From Thermoanaerobaculia bacterium (GTDB taxonomy: Bacteria > Acidobacteriota > Thermoanaerobaculia > Multivoradales > Multivoraceae): a stretch of 40,911 bases of DNA. Below the pieces are notes generated by a model, which saw only the letters and a program-made list of their open reading frames with translations, was not told the origin of the DNA and ran no database searches. This document shows positions 40,547 to 40,911 of the stretch, piece by piece. Location: positions 1 through 40,911 of the forward strand of contig JAJDZH010000178.1 in the NCBI GenBank assembly GCA_022824725.1, in the 5' to 3' direction. Position 1 is the stretch's first letter. Each line of letters starts with the position of its first letter. The translations under genes and the position numbers were made by a program.

Positions 40547-40639
40547 CTACGTGTAGCCGAATGCCTCGCGCGCAGCGTGGAAGAGGTTCTGCCCGTCCAC
40601 GAAGACGACCGCGCGCTTGACTTGAGGCTCGCTGTTCAC
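40547..40639 (-). pseudogene. Remnant of an NYN-domain (DUF88/LabA-like) gene
   Basis: From a GTG at 40639 the frame reads 30 residues and stops at TAG. It contains RAVVFVDGQNLFHAAREAF, which is the first strand and metal-binding Asp of NYN (PIN-like) nucleases, normally followed by GY-x-YPNYD and about 150 more residues. Here it ends at GYT. The bases after the stop do not continue the family in any frame I checked. A terminator lies just upstream. It is most likely a deletion remnant rather than a functional peptide. Confidence 0.6.
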
Positions 40640-40650
40640 CGCCCGTCTGG

Positions 40651-40693
40651 AAAAAATAACCCCGCCCGAGGCCTTGCGGCGTGTCGAGCGGGG
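40651..40693 (-). terminator. Rho-independent terminator (minus strand)
   Basis: On the minus-strand RNA, CCCCGCUCGA (40693-40684) pairs with UCGGGCGGGG (40669-40660) over 10 bp, including one G-U pair that would be a C-A mismatch on the opposite strand. The loop is 14 bases. UUAUUUUUU follows at 40659-40651. Orientation is therefore leftward. No minus-strand gene that needs it is visible to the right in this window. Confidence 0.75.
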
Positions 40694-40855
40694 AGCAAGT
40701 GAAGGCACGCTACCAAACCGGGCCCAGTCCTTCGAGCATCGGCTGGCGTGCCAAGCGGGGCTTCGCCCGCCGCATGGCGCCAGCCGGCGCGCGCGTATAC
40801 GCTATGTCGCCTTTCGCGCCCTCCGACGACGACGTGACTTCCCGCCCATCCGATC

Positions 40856-40911
40856 ATGAAGGTACTCAAGTTCGGCGGCTCTTCCGTGGCCGATGCAAGC
40901 CGCCTGCGGGC
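40856..40911 (+). CDS. Aspartate kinase, N-terminal fragment at window edge
   Basis: Only the first 18 codons are present: MKVLKFGGSSVADASRLR. KFGGSSVAD is the substrate-binding start of the aspartokinase family, which phosphorylates aspartate toward lysine, threonine and methionine. The MKVLKFGG form is common in the bifunctional aspartokinase-homoserine dehydrogenase (ThrA) type, but monofunctional LysC cannot be excluded. ATG at 40856. Confidence 0.88.
   Translation, partial: MKVLKFGGSSVADASRLR

Larger units (their letters stand above)
40431..40855. other. Gap of 425 bp with gene remnant and terminator
   Basis: No intact gene is seen. The stretch holds a truncated NYN-domain reading frame (40547-40639, minus), a minus-strand terminator hairpin (40651-40693), and several overlapping inverted repeats at 40703-40787 (for example GGCACGC/GCGTGCC and CGGCTGGCG/CGCCAGCCG). 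No lysine- or threonine-type leader could be recognised ahead of the aspartate kinase gene. Confidence 0.6.

Noticed and set aside
40700-40740. Minus-strand text GGTTTGGTAGCGTGCC resembling the D-arm of a tRNA-Pro
   Set aside because: The D-stem does not pair and no T-arm or acceptor partner follows. It is better explained by the inverted repeats.
40431-40855. Lysine riboswitch or threonine attenuator before aspartate kinase
   Set aside because: No L-box core and no leader peptide with repeated Thr/Ile or Lys codons could be seen.
40636-40869. 77-residue minus-strand frame overlapping the aspartate kinase start
   Set aside because: No recognisable domain; it overlaps a confident start codon and a terminator hairpin.

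Overview
This window is a GC-rich bacterial chromosome segment made almost entirely of core genes. The cell-envelope genes (elongasome, MreBCD, ABC exporter for a lipid-linked glycan, lipoprotein with a BamE-like tail, PpiD-like chaperone, WaaP-type kinase domain) point to a rod-shaped diderm. The gene set and style would suit a GC-rich Acidobacteriota-like lineage, but that assignment is an inference. I saw no phage, plasmid, CRISPR or toxin-antitoxin module.

Layout. (1) 1-9050, minus strand: an Rrf2 regulator heads a SUF iron-sulfur operon (rrf2-sufB-sufC-sufD-sufS-sufU-sufT). A secreted DSP/PTP-like phosphatase and a transketolase, cut by the window edge, follow. A promoter with a consensus -35 sits upstream of rrf2, and a dyad covers its -10, as expected for Fe-S-dependent autoregulation. 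(2) 9074-14006, minus: an AI-2E family permease, pckA-acs (gluconeogenesis and acetate activation), and tRNA-Asn with a clear promoter. (3) 14108-20627, minus: an rpsU-mutS2-dnaG-rpoD macromolecular synthesis operon, with mutS2 inserted after rpsU. (4) 20641-21627: a TPR lipoprotein and a CAT-anticodon tRNA transcribed divergently. (5) 21686-25103, plus: a coiled-coil zinc-ribbon protein, a YggS family protein, a compound palindromic repeat, and a long-chain acyl-CoA ligase. (6) 25153-36623, minus: an 11.5-kb run mreB-mreC-mreD-mrdA-rodA-rng-[kinase/glycosidase-like fusion]-wzm-wzt-DUF3467 with no gap above about 32 bp. It ties the cell-elongation machinery to RNase G and a glycan exporter. 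(7) 36743-40430, plus: a PpiD-like chaperone, ruvA and ruvB. (8) 40431-40911: a stretch with a truncated NYN-domain remnant, a strong minus-strand terminator, and the start of an aspartate kinase gene.

The least ordinary items are: the 743-residue protein joining a Kdo/WaaP-type kinase to a glycosidase-like barrel inside the exporter operon; the compound palindromic repeat at 23149-23290, with a partial copy at 2600-2627 inside the SUF region; the orphan terminator beside the NYN remnant; and the control sites of the SUF operon. Many genes start with GTG or TTG overlapping the stop of the gene before, so several start sites were chosen by overlap, ribosome binding site and family alignment rather than by the longest frame.
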